From the NCBI GenBank assembly GCA_902500775.1, contig CABVRZ010000040.1, positions 1-41,605 of the forward strand: a stretch of 41,605 nucleotides of DNA. Reading direction: 5' to 3'. The notes under the pieces are model-generated. The model searched no databases and was not told the DNA's origin. It was given only the letters and a program-made list of their open reading frames with translations. Positions 26,775-36,027 of this stretch are shown here, piece after piece (the first letter of the stretch is position 1; each line of letters starts with the position of its first letter). Made by a program: the position numbers and the translations under genes. Origin of the DNA: an uncultured Nitrospira sp. GTDB taxonomy: Bacteria; Nitrospirota; Nitrospiria; Nitrospirales; Nitrospiraceae.

Positions 26775-27566
26775 TCAAGACCCCGGCTTCACCTGGCTGA
26801 TTCCTGACCAGCCATCAACGAGATCAGCAACGATAGCCCCAAGCACGACCTTCGCTTTCATTCGGACTGGGGTCCGTTGTTCATCATTGGTGACCCAGAC
26901 ATATATGTCCCCTTTATTCATGAACAGACCATGAAAGGGCATGATCACGCGCACTCGTACTGTCTCTACCGTTCCCCAGCCCCCTTTGAGGTTCTCGATT
27001 CCTTCAACCCGAACCTCAACCGGCCGGTTTTTCTTATCATGATACACGTTCATCTTGAGTGAGGCCCCTGGTGTGGGTGGCAACACGGCACGTGTATAGT
27101 ACAGGCAGGAAATAATATCCTGAGTCCCAACTGGAATAGGCAATGACTCAGTCATCCCTCCTCTAACTGCCGTGACGGTCCCTTCCTTTTGGCGGAACGT
27201 GTAGTCGATGTCCTCCTTCTTTTTGCCTTCGCGCCGCCGGAACGTCATATGCTCTGGTGTCAGCGTGTCCAGATCCAAGTCCGACTCCACTCGATTGTCG
27301 ACAGGGAAGAACTTCGTGATGATCGGTGTGGACTGTGCCGTCCCAATCAACTTGGCAACGGTGGAGCCACTCCTTGTGCCTTCTGTAGAAGCCACTTCCA
27401 TCATGGCAATCACGGCAGGCAAGTTGAGCCAGGACACCTCATATGTCAGCCGTTCTCCGATCGTGAAGGGGCGTGATGTCGATGCGGCTGGCCCATCGGC
27501 TGAGCCCGCAGGGACTGGGAGAAGCAGAATAGCCGCGATGAAAATGAGACGATGGACCTTGTACAC
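26775..27566 (-). CDS. DUF3108 exported protein
   Basis: This 263-residue protein has a signal peptide (LIFIAAILLLPVPAGSA). The mature part has the DUF3108 pattern: PFTIGERLTYEVSWL at the start, VESDLDLDTLTPEHMTFRRREGKK in the middle, and a late IYVWVTNDEQRTPVRMKAK strand. These proteins are predicted periplasmic beta-proteins of unknown role, often near envelope genes. The start appears to be GTG at 27566, with no ATG in a good place and a weak ribosome site. It lies between manB and fbp on the same strand. Confidence 0.9.
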   Translation of the reverse strand: MYKVHRLIFIAAILLLPVPAGSADGPAASTSRPFTIGERLTYEVSWLNLPAVIAMMEVASTEGTRSGSTVAKLIGTAQSTPIITKFFPVDNRVESDLDLDTLTPEHMTFRRREGKKKEDIDYTFRQKEGTVTAVRGGMTESLPIPVGTQDIISCLYYTRAVLPPTPGASLKMNVYHDKKNRPVEVRVEGIENLKGGWGTVETVRVRVIMPFHGLFMNKGDIYVWVTNDEQRTPVRMKAKVVLGAIVADLVDGWSGISQVKPGS

Positions 27567-27604
27567 AATAGGATCTATTCAGGAAGGTGCCGTCGTGACA
27601 ACCG

Positions 27605-29005
27605 CTAACATCCCAACGCTCGTTTGGCATCGGCCAGTTCACGCTCGACCACGGCACGAATGGCCGCGAGCTGGGCAGCTGATGTGGCTTCAAACCGTAA
27701 GACCAAGGCCGGTTGTGTATTGGACGCTCGGATCAGTCCCCAACCACTTGCAAAGATCCCCCGGACACCATCAATGGTTATGAGGTCTCGTAGAACCAGC
27801 TTGTCTGGCCCCAACTCGTCTTTGGTACTCAGGTACCCGGCAAACCGTTGCTTGACCCGTTCAACCACCTCAAACTTCACGGTATCGGGAAGATCAACTC
27901 GGATCTCCGGGGTGACCACTGTATTCGGCAGGTCAGCAACCAATGCGGACAACCGCTGTCCGGCCTTAGCCAGAATCTCGATGAGCCGACAAGACGCGTA
28001 GACGGCGTCGTCATACCCGAAATACCGATCGGCAAAAAACATATGTCCCGACATCTCACCAGCCAAGACTGCCGACTCCTCTTTCATCTTCGACTTGATC
28101 AGCGAATGACCGGTTTTCCACATAATGGCGCGCCCACCACGTTTAGCAATGTCATCGTACAGACTCTGGGAAGCCTTGACTTCAGAGATGATCGTGCTTC
28201 CTGGTTTGACGGCAAGAATATCCCTCGCGTAGAGCACCAGAAGGCGATCGCCCCACAGCACATTCCCTTGCTCATCGACGGCGCCAATTCGATCGGCGTC
28301 CCCATCATACCCGATTCCTACATCAGCCCGGTGCTGCGTGACCGCCTGCATGAGATCGGAAAGATTCTCGAGCACAGTCGGATCTGGATGATGATTGGGA
28401 AAGCGCCCGTCTAAATCGCCGTAGAGGGTCGTAACCTGGCACCCCAGCAACTCAAGCGCGTGCTTAGCAACCAGCGAAGCCGCGCCATTCCCACAATCAA
28501 TGACGACGTGGAGTTTCTGCGCTTTGACGTGCGGGAAGCTTTTCTCAATGTACTTCAGATAATCCGGAATAATGGGATGTTCAGAAAGACGCCCACTCCC
28601 CGTGCTGAACACACCCTGTTCCATAACTCGCCGAAGTTCTTGAATCTCTTCCCCATGGATCGCCGATTTCCCGATGCAAATTTTAAAGCCGTTATACTCA
28701 GCGGCATTGTGGCTCCCCGTAATCATGATGCCACCATCAACCGGTAAGGTGAACAAGGAAAAGTACACCAGCGGGGAGGTGCAGACTCCGATATCGATGA
28801 CATCAATTCCACCGGCAAGCAGCCCCTTGAGCAGAGCTTTGTGTAGCGCAGGAGAACTGAGGCGACCGTCCCGCCCGACACTGATCGTCCTCACCCCACG
28901 CTTGCCTGCATAGGTAGCGTATGCAAGTCCTACCCGTTCCGCTAAATCCTCTGTCAGCTCGGTCCCAACGATCCCCCTGAGATCATATTCCCGAAACAAT
29001 CCCAT
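27605..29005 (-). CDS. manB: Phosphomannomutase/phosphoglucomutase
   Basis: This 466-residue alpha-D-phosphohexomutase interconverts mannose 6-phosphate and mannose 1-phosphate (and probably the glucose forms). The conserved blocks are FREYDLRG at the start and the phosphoserine loop ITGSHNAAEYNG with S98. The Mg loop is YDGDADR, then GEMSGHMFF follows. The sugar-phosphate-binding loop is RASNTQP near the C-terminus. The start at 29005 is chosen over an upstream in-frame one at 29065, because the family begins at this point and GAGGAGC lies 9 nt upstream. It follows manC by 62 bp, so together they make GDP-mannose from mannose 6-phosphate. Confidence 0.95.
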   Translation of the reverse strand: MGLFREYDLRGIVGTELTEDLAERVGLAYATYAGKRGVRTISVGRDGRLSSPALHKALLKGLLAGGIDVIDIGVCTSPLVYFSLFTLPVDGGIMITGSHNAAEYNGFKICIGKSAIHGEEIQELRRVMEQGVFSTGSGRLSEHPIIPDYLKYIEKSFPHVKAQKLHVVIDCGNGAASLVAKHALELLGCQVTTLYGDLDGRFPNHHPDPTVLENLSDLMQAVTQHRADVGIGYDGDADRIGAVDEQGNVLWGDRLLVLYARDILAVKPGSTIISEVKASQSLYDDIAKRGGRAIMWKTGHSLIKSKMKEESAVLAGEMSGHMFFADRYFGYDDAVYASCRLIEILAKAGQRLSALVADLPNTVVTPEIRVDLPDTVKFEVVERVKQRFAGYLSTKDELGPDKLVLRDLITIDGVRGIFASGWGLIRASNTQPALVLRFEATSAAQLAAIRAVVERELADAKRALGC

Positions 29006-29067
29006 TGAATGACGTGCTCCTCGTACTATCTCAATCGTGAACCGACAGACTGGCCCCCTGGTCAATC

Positions 29068-30519
29068 CTAGGTACGAACACTTCGGCCGTAATCGTCCTT
29101 GAACCGGACGATATCATCCTCACCAAGATACGGACCATTCTGCACCTCGATGATATGTACGGTCTCGAGCCCTGGATTTTCAAGGCGATGTTGTGTCTTC
29201 ACCGGAATCGCTGTGCTTTGCCCAACCTGAAGGTCAAAAATTTCTTCACCTCTCGTCACCCGTGCTGTTCCTGCTATCACGACCCAATGTTCACTCCGTT
29301 GATGATGCATCTGCAGGGACAATCGGCCACCTGGATTGACAGTGACTCGCTTCACCTTAAACCCAGGGCCTTCTTCCAAAACCGTGTATGAGCCCCACGG
29401 CCGCTGAACAGTCAAATGCTCCAAATGCTCCGGCGCCTTCTGCTGTTTCAAAATATCGACGACCTTTTTCACATCCTGCGCCCGAGACTTCGGACAGACC
29501 AACGTCGCATCCGGCGTATCCACCACCACCATGTCTTGTAATCCGATTGTCGCCACAACCCGCCTATCGGCATAGACAATGGACCGACGACTCTCCAGGT
29601 CGACCACTCGCCCTGTCATCACATTCCCAGCCTTATCCTTCGAGGCCACCTCGTCCAAACTCCCCCAACTGCCGACATCAGACCATTTGAAGGCCACGGG
29701 GATCACAGCCGATTTCGACGAACGTTCCATCACTCCGTTGTCGATCGACACTGGCTTAATGCCGCGATAAAGGTCCTCGATAGCCGATTTGGGCGCCTGA
29801 CCGAGGTGAAGTTCCCTGATCCGATCCATCGCTGTTGCGATGGCGGGTTGATGACGGCGAATTTCTTCCAAGATTGTTGCAGCACGCCAAACAAACATCC
29901 CGCTGTTCCAATAATAGTTGCCGGCTTTCAGATACTGTGTCGCCTTGGCGGCATTGGGCTTCTCCACGAACTTGTGGACTGAGAAGCCTCGCAATCTTCC
30001 CCGTTTGCCTAACAAGGCCTTGTCGTTTGGCTTGATATATCCATAACCGGTTTCCGGACGAATCGGCTTAATGCCAAAGGTCACCAAATAGCCCTCTTCA
30101 GCCAATTGGCAGGCCAGCTGAACAGCCGCCTCAAAGTCACGCTGTCCGGTGATCACATGATCGGCTGGCACCACCAGCATCACGGCGTTCGGATCCCTCC
30201 GCTGTGCCTCCAGCGCAGCCAAGGCGATGGCAGGAGCGGTGTTCCGACCTTCCGGTTCGAGTACAAACCCATCAACAAGGTCCTCTTTCCAATCGATCAG
30301 TTGCACGCGAATGAGATCGGCCTGTGCAGCATTGGTCGAAATCAGCACGTTCGCCGCCGGCGCACAACCAAGAACTCGCCGCATCGTTTGTTGAATCAGG
30401 GTATGCTCACCGCCGATCCGCAACAACTGCTTCGGAAAGAGATGCCGGCTCAGCGGCCAAAACCTGGTCCCGCTTCCTCCCGCCATAATGACCGGATATA
30501 CGGCATGTGTCGTGGTCAT
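29068..30519 (-). CDS. manC: Mannose-1-phosphate guanylyltransferase / mannose-6-phosphate isomerase
   Basis: This 483-residue bifunctional type II enzyme has an N-terminal GDP-mannose pyrophosphorylase domain (PVIMAGGSGTRFWPLSRHLF at 9-28, VEKPNAAKA, NSGMFVWRA). The C-terminal cupin isomerase domain (about 370-480) starts RPWGSYTVLEEGPGFKVKR, with LSLQMHHQRSEHW as the metal-binding block. It supplies GDP-mannose for surface glycans. The start ATG is preceded by TAAGGAGG, in which TAA is the stop codon of the upstream kdsC-like gene, so the two are translationally coupled. Confidence 0.96.
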   Translation of the reverse strand: MTTTHAVYPVIMAGGSGTRFWPLSRHLFPKQLLRIGGEHTLIQQTMRRVLGCAPAANVLISTNAAQADLIRVQLIDWKEDLVDGFVLEPEGRNTAPAIALAALEAQRRDPNAVMLVVPADHVITGQRDFEAAVQLACQLAEEGYLVTFGIKPIRPETGYGYIKPNDKALLGKRGRLRGFSVHKFVEKPNAAKATQYLKAGNYYWNSGMFVWRAATILEEIRRHQPAIATAMDRIRELHLGQAPKSAIEDLYRGIKPVSIDNGVMERSSKSAVIPVAFKWSDVGSWGSLDEVASKDKAGNVMTGRVVDLESRRSIVYADRRVVATIGLQDMVVVDTPDATLVCPKSRAQDVKKVVDILKQQKAPEHLEHLTVQRPWGSYTVLEEGPGFKVKRVTVNPGGRLSLQMHHQRSEHWVVIAGTARVTRGEEIFDLQVGQSTAIPVKTQHRLENPGLETVHIIEVQNGPYLGEDDIVRFKDDYGRSVRT

Positions 30520-30528
30520 CCGTCCTCC

Positions 30529-31092
30529 TTACCCTCTCCGTTTTGTTGACTTCATTTCGACGCGAGATCGCAGTATCAACTCGGCCAGCTCTCGCACTGC
30601 GCCTTCTCCACCATTTTTCTGGCAGACATAATCGACCACGTCCAGTACTTGCGGAAGACCATCGGCTGGGGCCGCCGACACACCCACAGCCTGCAAGGCT
30701 TCGATGTCGTTCACATCATCGCCGATATAGGCAATCTGCTGAAGCGAGATACCATGACGAACCGCCATCTCTCGGATCACCGACAACTTATCCATGACGC
30801 CTTGATGCAACTCGGGAATCGCCAGCTTTTCCGCTCGCCGCGCAACCAATCTGGTCCGTTCCTGCGTCACGATCGCCGTGATAAGCCCAGCCTTCTGCAG
30901 GAGTTTGATGCCCATCCCATCGCGGGTGTTAAACTTTTTCCATTCGTCGCCAGACTCAGAATAGTACATACCAGCATCGGTGAGGACCCCATCAACATCG
31001 GTGGCGACAAGACAAACCTCGCTAAGGACAGTAGGTGAAAGCTCCTTCCTTCGTCTACCGGCAGAGCGTTGTCTTGTTATCTTGCTCACCAT
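30529..31092 (-). CDS. kdsC: KdsC-like HAD phosphatase (3-deoxy-D-manno-octulosonate 8-phosphate phosphatase family)
   Basis: This 187-residue HAD protein of the small, capless C0 type has VATDVDGVLTDAGMYY (nucleophile DxD) and RDGMGIKLLQKAG. The other catalytic sites are VTQERTRLVARRAEKL and IGDDVNDIEAL. The extra N-terminal basic segment (RQRSAGRRRKE) is unusual. The family works on KDO 8-phosphate for LPS, or on related acidic sugars such as sialic acid 9-phosphate. Here it precedes manC by 9 bp, so the exact substrate is uncertain. ATG 31092 was preferred to an upstream in-frame start at 31119, but neither has a strong ribosome site. It appears to head the long minus-strand chain. Confidence 0.88.
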   Translation of the reverse strand: MVSKITRQRSAGRRRKELSPTVLSEVCLVATDVDGVLTDAGMYYSESGDEWKKFNTRDGMGIKLLQKAGLITAIVTQERTRLVARRAEKLAIPELHQGVMDKLSVIREMAVRHGISLQQIAYIGDDVNDIEALQAVGVSAAPADGLPQVLDVVDYVCQKNGGEGAVRELAELILRSRVEMKSTKRRG

Positions 31093-31225
31093 TCCACACT
31101 TATATGCACTGAAACCCAAGCTGACATCGAGGTGCTACTCCGCTCAAATGCCATGGTCGGCTTTCATAAAAAAACGACCCTGCAGACTTCGTTCTTGTTT
31201 TCGCTGTTCCACACCGGCAAGAATT

Positions 31226-31253
31226 ATCTTACCCGGCGGGCACGACTTTGCAA
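31226..31253 (-). promoter_or_regulatory. Candidate promoter for the kdsC-manC-manB gene chain
   Basis: On the minus strand, TTGCAA (31253-31248) and TAAGAT (31231-31226) are spaced by 16 bp. They would give a leader of about 125 nt before the kdsC-like start. The match was made by eye and is moderate. Confidence 0.33.
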
Positions 31254-31345
31254 GACAAAACACGGTCACGATAGCAACAGCTGGTAAGAATTCATCTATA
31301 CCCTAATAGCTCAAAGCGAGGAGACGATCTCACCACATCAAGGGA

Positions 31346-32224
31346 TCAAACTGGTATATCTTGAGGCAACAGGTGAAACGGTCGTGGAGAAAAGCGCAAA
31401 TCCCGAGTGGCATCTGCGTGGTCAAATACAAGATCCTGATTCATGCGGTCTGCCATTTCTGGAGTCCAATTGCGGGACCGTGGCAACAAACGAAATACTC
31501 TCAGTGCCAACCGAAAGAGCAATCGGGGAATTGTCACCAGATGTGGGGGCTTACCAATCGCAGTAAAGACGCGACAGACCATCTCCCGGTACGACAGAGA
31601 TTCGCCGCCTGAGAGATTGTAGGTCCGGCACCCCGCCGCAAGTACGGTGAGGGCCGAGATACACGCGGTTGCCACATCATCCGCATGCACAGGCTGGCGC
31701 AAACCATCGGCTCGTCCCAATAAAGGGAAAACCCCCCATCGGCGTACAAAATGGAGGATCTCCGTCACATTCTTATCCCGCCCGTATCCATAAATCAGCG
31801 TGGGACGCAAGATGACCCACTCAACTCCACGGGCCTCGGCCCACGTACGCAGCGCCTGCTCGCCCGTATGCAGCCCCCGCACGAGCGCCTGTTCACCCTG
31901 ATCTGGGGAATCCTTCTTTGCTAGAATGCTCGTGGACGACAGGGCCACCACCCGGCGAGCACCACTCCCCTCGATCATCGAGAAATACTGAGGTAGTACC
32001 CGAATCGGAGTGACACAGAGCCAATCCTTGATGGGAGGAACATCACAGGGAAAGGCCGCGGAAGCTGAGAGCTGCAGCCATGTCACATCGGGTTCAACCT
32101 TGCCATTATGAGGAAGCCTGGAAAATGCAACGATCTGACGACCATCTTTTCTCAGTCGCCGGATCGCGCAGTCTCCGACAAAGCTGCTGGCCCCAAGCAC
32201 GCCAATCTTCGACGACTCATCCAC
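31346..32224 (-). CDS. NAD(P)-dependent epimerase/dehydratase (SDR family)
   Basis: This extended short-chain dehydrogenase is of about 292 residues. The Rossmann glycine motif IGVLGASSFVGD is at the start. VVALSSTSIL matches the Ser strand, ILRPTLIYGYGRDKN the conserved RPTxxYG block, and RQPVHADDVATA the substrate-domain block. The canonical Tyr-x3-Lys is not obvious (LVRGLHTGEQALR), so the catalytic chemistry is unclear. It may be a sugar-nucleotide epimerase or a reductase of a lipid-linked sugar. GTG 32224 overlaps the glycosyltransferase stop by 8 bp and was chosen because an upstream frame start (32299) would overlap by 83 bp. Coupled expression is likely. Confidence 0.82.
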   Translation of the reverse strand: MDESSKIGVLGASSFVGDCAIRRLRKDGRQIVAFSRLPHNGKVEPDVTWLQLSASAAFPCDVPPIKDWLCVTPIRVLPQYFSMIEGSGARRVVALSSTSILAKKDSPDQGEQALVRGLHTGEQALRTWAEARGVEWVILRPTLIYGYGRDKNVTEILHFVRRWGVFPLLGRADGLRQPVHADDVATACISALTVLAAGCRTYNLSGGESLSYREMVCRVFTAIGKPPHLVTIPRLLFRLALRVFRLLPRSRNWTPEMADRMNQDLVFDHADATRDLRFSPRPFHLLPQDIPV

Positions 32225-33191
32225 GCTGAATCCCGAGATGCCGAAGTACCAGCAATGTCGAATGATATGATGCCACCAATCCAAATCGAAACCAGACACC
32301 GAGTGCCACCAGCCACATCAATGGCCCGGGGTACCGATGCTTGAAAAACTTACGATAAAACCGGATCATCCCTCGATGTTTATGCCATTCCACAAATATT
32401 GGATAAGAGTTACTACAGCCCCCTTTGCTGTGAACTATTCTAGCATCAGGCACAAACATTATTTTCCAGCCCTTGCGCCGCAAGGTCATGGACAAATCCA
32501 GATCTTCACAATGTAAGAAATAGCCTTCATCCCAACGCCCTGCGTCTCGCATCGCATTATGACGTATCAACATACAGGCACCAGAAATCGCTTCGACTTC
32601 AATGGGATGAGTCGGCAACGGCTGCTTGTGTAAGTGAAAGTCAAAAAACAGACGCGGCCATCGATCAGCGAAACGAGAGAGCCCGAATGCTCGCACAAAC
32701 GACCGCCATGGTGTTGGAACCGCCCGCCTCCCTCCAGCTTGCTCACTTCCATCTGGATTCACCAGCAGACCACCAACCATTCCCACATGGGGATCCCCCT
32801 CAAGCGTCCGGAGCAACCTCCTTACGGAATCAGGCTCTAGTACGCAGTCAGGGTTCAGGAAAAACAGGTACCGACCGGTCGAAAGTTCAGCTCCGATATT
32901 GCAACCTGCCGCGAACCCAAGGTTCTCTTGATTTCGAACAATCTTTAACCTCTGGTCACCTCGAAATGCAGCTTCAAGTTGTACCAAACTGTCGTCATTT
33001 GAGGCATTATCGACTACAATCACTTCATCCACCTGCCCTAAGGCGGACGAGACGCAGGACACAATGCATTCGCATGCATTGTAATTCACGATGATCACCG
33101 ATACCGCCTGAGGCCTAGAGGACTTCTCACCACTACTTGAGAAGTGTGGCGATGCGTCCGAACGTCTGTCTAGAACCCCTGTCATCAGCAT
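32217..33191 (-). CDS. Family 2 glycosyltransferase (rhamnosyl/galactofuranosyl type)
   Basis: This 324-residue GT-A enzyme has VSVIIVNYNACECI near residue 31 and IVVDNASNDDS for nucleotide binding. FFLNPDCVLEP is the DxD-like site, ISGACMLIRHNAMRDAG a conserved block, and FLHCEDLDLSMTLRRKGW the catalytic ED block. The C-terminus has hydrophobic residues (PLMWLVALGVWFRFGLV) suggesting membrane contact. The pattern resembles WbbL-type rhamnosyltransferases of O-antigen or exopolysaccharide synthesis, but the sugar cannot be told. The start has AGGGGTGG upstream. It overlaps the next gene, an epimerase, and the region upstream is a 507-bp gap. Confidence 0.92.
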   Translation of the reverse strand: MLMTGVLDRRSDASPHFSSSGEKSSRPQAVSVIIVNYNACECIVSCVSSALGQVDEVIVVDNASNDDSLVQLEAAFRGDQRLKIVRNQENLGFAAGCNIGAELSTGRYLFFLNPDCVLEPDSVRRLLRTLEGDPHVGMVGGLLVNPDGSEQAGGRRAVPTPWRSFVRAFGLSRFADRWPRLFFDFHLHKQPLPTHPIEVEAISGACMLIRHNAMRDAGRWDEGYFLHCEDLDLSMTLRRKGWKIMFVPDARIVHSKGGCSNSYPIFVEWHKHRGMIRFYRKFFKHRYPGPLMWLVALGVWFRFGLVASYHSTLLVLRHLGIQRG

Positions 33192-33698
33192 GCCACCCCT
33201 TTTGCGAATCAGGCTAACACTAGTCTCACGTTTGAATGTAGGCCAGGCTTACACACAAGTCAACGGACTGATGGTCGGATAAATAACTACGTGGCTTTCA
33301 ACCGGAGATACGCTGAGGGCCGCAAAGCAACTGAAGAACTGCGAAGAAAGCCTACCTTGCATGGAACCATTTGCGTGTCCAACAACCGCCAATTTTCACA
33401 TGCTGTTGCGACACAGGTTGATTGAAACACTTGACGTTTACACCACATCTTCATGAGCCCCGAGAGCTCATCACGCTTGGTTCGTACGATCCGCTTCCAA
33501 GTCCCTGCAGTGCAAACCGGAGAATACTGACCAGATTCCTCCCGATATGCAGCGGCAATAACAACCAGGATGGTACTCCCGGCATGCACTTCACAAACGT
33601 CCAAGCACAATTGAGATGGCCGTGGTACGTGGTACGTGGTACGTGGTACGTGGACAAATCGCTGTGCAATCAATCATGTGCCGCCCAACTCACGATTA
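33192..33698. other. Gene-free gap with a 7-bp tandem repeat
   Basis: No gene is supported between the two glycosyltransferases. A 128-codon minus frame across it (33287-33673) contains the repeat-encoded VPRTTYHVPR motif and is judged spurious. It probably holds the promoter of the 32217-33191 gene and whatever remains of an older gene. Confidence 0.5.
33621..33653. repeat. Short tandem repeat, 7-bp unit CGTGGTA, about 4.7 copies
   Basis: Four perfect copies of CGTGGTA and a partial fifth (CGTGG) run head to tail. The unit is not in a supported gene. Such a microsatellite can vary in copy number by slippage. Confidence 0.9.
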
Positions 33699-34592
33699 TC
33701 AAGATTCCATTTTACCCATCCGACCTATGAGCCCATGCCACAGACCTTTAGTCATCATAGTAAAGTAGGCCAAACGAGGAACCACGCACACTGAATATAA
33801 AAGGTATCGAACAAGGATCATGCGAGCGAAATACACCTGCCACCCAAGTGGGGTATAGGACTGAGCTATTAGCCAAATTGCGTTACGTACAATGTAGTAG
33901 TGACGCAGAGGGCTGTGATTGAGGAGTTTGTGCCCAAAAATGATCAGAGGCGCCTCACCCAGCGAATGCGTCATAACCGCATTGTGCACACCGAATGACT
34001 GGTAGCCGAGCGACCTAGCTCGCAAACCCCAGTCAATATCTATCTGATCAATAAATAAGGTTTCTGTCATGCACCCTATATGACTCAACGTCTCCAAAGA
34101 AATCAGCGAGCCAGATGAAATCACAAAGTCAACGAGGACTCCTACATTGGGGCCTGCACCATCTTCGGTAAGTACCCGCATCCCGCACAATCTCGAGAAC
34201 ACGGCACGGTTGCAATTTCGCTCATCGACATAGCGGGGCCCGACTGCCGCCACACGATAGCCTTCCTCCATTTTTCTTTGATACACGCGTTGGAGTAGTG
34301 CAACCATACCAATCTCCGGAATGCTATCCTGGTCGAACAAAATAACAAAGTTTGCACCCTGCTCCCGCGCCCATGCAATTCCAGCATTCTGCGCCGCTGC
34401 TACACCCTGATTCTTGCCGAGAGATAGGCAATGGAGCCCTAGGTCATCACGATCAGCGAGAACGCTCTTCACATCAATTGTAGAGCCATTATCAACGACG
34501 ATAGTTCGTTGAACCTGATGCCTTATTGCATCGAGCAAGTGCCCAAGCTCAGCAAGATCCGGCTGATATGTAACTACAACAGCAACGATCAT
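33699..34592 (-). CDS. Family 2 glycosyltransferase, rhamnosyltransferase-like
   Basis: This 297-residue enzyme starts MIVAVVVTYQPDLAELGHLL. TIVVDNGSTID is the nucleotide block and FVILFDQDSIPE the DxD-like site. VDFVISSGSLISLETL and FIDQIDIDWGLRARSLGY follow. This is the layout of the rhamnosyltransferase group of GT2, which adds rhamnose to O-antigen or lipid-linked sugars. An in-frame TTG at 34661 extends it by 23 residues into the IS target site. The ATG at 34592 was preferred as the first beta strand begins there, although its ribosome site is weak. The ISL3 insertion lies just 70-80 bp upstream and may separate it from its original promoter. Confidence 0.9.
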   Translation of the reverse strand: MIVAVVVTYQPDLAELGHLLDAIRHQVQRTIVVDNGSTIDVKSVLADRDDLGLHCLSLGKNQGVAAAQNAGIAWAREQGANFVILFDQDSIPEIGMVALLQRVYQRKMEEGYRVAAVGPRYVDERNCNRAVFSRLCGMRVLTEDGAGPNVGVLVDFVISSGSLISLETLSHIGCMTETLFIDQIDIDWGLRARSLGYQSFGVHNAVMTHSLGEAPLIIFGHKLLNHSPLRHYYIVRNAIWLIAQSYTPLGWQVYFARMILVRYLLYSVCVVPRLAYFTMMTKGLWHGLIGRMGKMES

Positions 34593-34660
34593 ATACGGGA
34601 TGCTCAAATCAGCACTTGCAAGGTATTGACAAGTCTTATATCCAGGAAGGACACAACCCA

Positions 34661-34668
34661 ATATAAGT
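34661..34668. repeat. Left 8-bp target-site duplication of the ISL3 element
   Basis: ATATAAGT, identical to 36052-36059. It flanks the left inverted repeat exactly. Confidence 0.93.
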
Positions 34669-34692
34669 GGGTCTTCGTGAAGTCGTGTGGGT
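34669..34692 (+). repeat. Left terminal inverted repeat of the ISL3 element
   Basis: 24 bp, 19 identical to the right repeat. The last ten bases TCGTGTGGGT are perfect. Confidence 0.92.
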
Positions 34693-34707
34693 CATTTTTT
34701 ACGTTTT

Positions 34708-35939
34708 TCAGATCGCAGGAAGGATGCAGGTGAGGACTTTCAACCGCAGGTACTCTTCGTCCTTCAGTCCATACGCCCTGCGCTGGATGACGCGAATCTT
34801 GTTGTTCACGCCTTCAACGAAACCGAGCGACACCTTGTTCTCCACTTTACAGAATGCAGCAATCCCATCCCAATGACGCTCAATCATTGCTGCAAACTTC
34901 TCGTAAGGCGTGAGCCGCTGCCACTTGAGACTGGCCTTCCAGTTCTCGAAGAACTTGCGCGCCCATGCCTCGCTTTTGTAACTCCACAATTGGCCAAACG
35001 CCTCTTTGAGCAGGTACGCCGTGTTCAGCCGTTTGTTGGCGGCCAGCAATTTCTTCAAGGCTTGCCTGCCATCCAGCGTCAGGTTCTCCCGACTGGCCAG
35101 CAAGGTGTATTTCTGTCCCTTGATGTAGCGACGGTCTTGTCCCGCCAGCCGCGCATATTCGCTCTTTCTGACCACATCCAGCGCCGCACCCAGATGGCGC
35201 AGCACGTGGAACTTGTCGAACAGGATGGCTGCCTGCGGTGCCTGCTTCCGCGTCGAATTGCCAAACGGTTTCCACATATCCATCACTGCCAACCGGATGC
35301 CGTGCGCCTTCTTTTTGCCCAGCCAGTCATAGAACTGGTCCATGCTGGCCTCCGAGCGGTCTTGTCCTCCGAACCAGATCGGGCGTCCGCGCACCAGATC
35401 GCTCACCACGATGCGGTACGTGTGCCCTTTGCGGATCGAGATTTCGTCTATACCGACCACCTTCGGCCCGGGCATGCCTGCTCGCTCCAACTGAATGCGC
35501 ATGTAGTGCTTGTCCAGTTCCTTGACCGTGTGCCAATCCAGGTTCAGTTCCCGGGCCACATCCTTGACCGTCGACTGGCGGCAGCGCCTGCCGACAAACC
35601 AGGCGAAGCGTTTGGTGTAGAGCGGGTTGTCGGCCAGAAAGTCGAGACGCTCGCGTTTCACCTTGCCGCAGCTCCGGCACTGAACGCGCCGTACCTCGAT
35701 GTCCAGGTAAATGCGCGTGTCGGCACAGGACAGGTCGCGTACCCGGCGCACCTTCCGGTCGTACCAGCCGGAGTACACCTTGCCGCACGTCCCGCACACC
35801 GTTTTTTTGAGCGGCGAACGAGGGTGATCACGGGTGCCTTCGGATCGCCGAAGACACCCGTGATTGTTTCCGCCGGGCGGAATCCGGGGAATGCGTATGC
35901 GTCCCAAAGACGCCTGCGTGATATGCGTGAAGTGGCCAT
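34708..35939 (-). CDS. ISL3-family transposase, probably made by -1 frameshift
   Basis: The family-like N-terminus lies in one frame. It starts at ATG 35939 (MATSRISRRRLWDAYAFP), goes on through GVFGDPKAPVITLVRRSKK, and is 46 codons long. The rest (364 codons) lies in the -1 frame from TVCGTCGKVYSGWYD to the stop at 34708. The switch is at an A7 run (T7 on the plus strand, 35802-35808), read TCA AAA AAA then ACG after slipping back one base. The product would be 410 residues, a normal ISL3 length. The alternative continuous frame begins at 36165, outside the element. The zinc ribbon is CGTCGK and CRSCGK. DDE candidates are VVGIDEISIRKG, AVMDMWKPFG and FVEGVNNKIRVIQRRAYG. The frameshift could also be an ordinary mutation. 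Confidence 0.85.
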
Positions 35940-36027
35940 CCGCAGAGCATGCCACGTTCGCAGGCAACTGCAAACAGCAGAACGTCGCTATTGGCATAGG
36001 GTTCAGCCATGCACAGCCCCAGTATTC

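Noticed and set aside
31120..31345. Gap upstream of the kdsC-like gene examined for an RNA or small gene
   Set aside because: Only a candidate promoter was seen; no stable hairpin with T-run and no coding pattern.
33287..33673. 128-codon minus-strand open frame with VPRTTYHVPR repeat
   Set aside because: The repeated residues come from the 7-bp DNA repeat; the rest is not protein-like.
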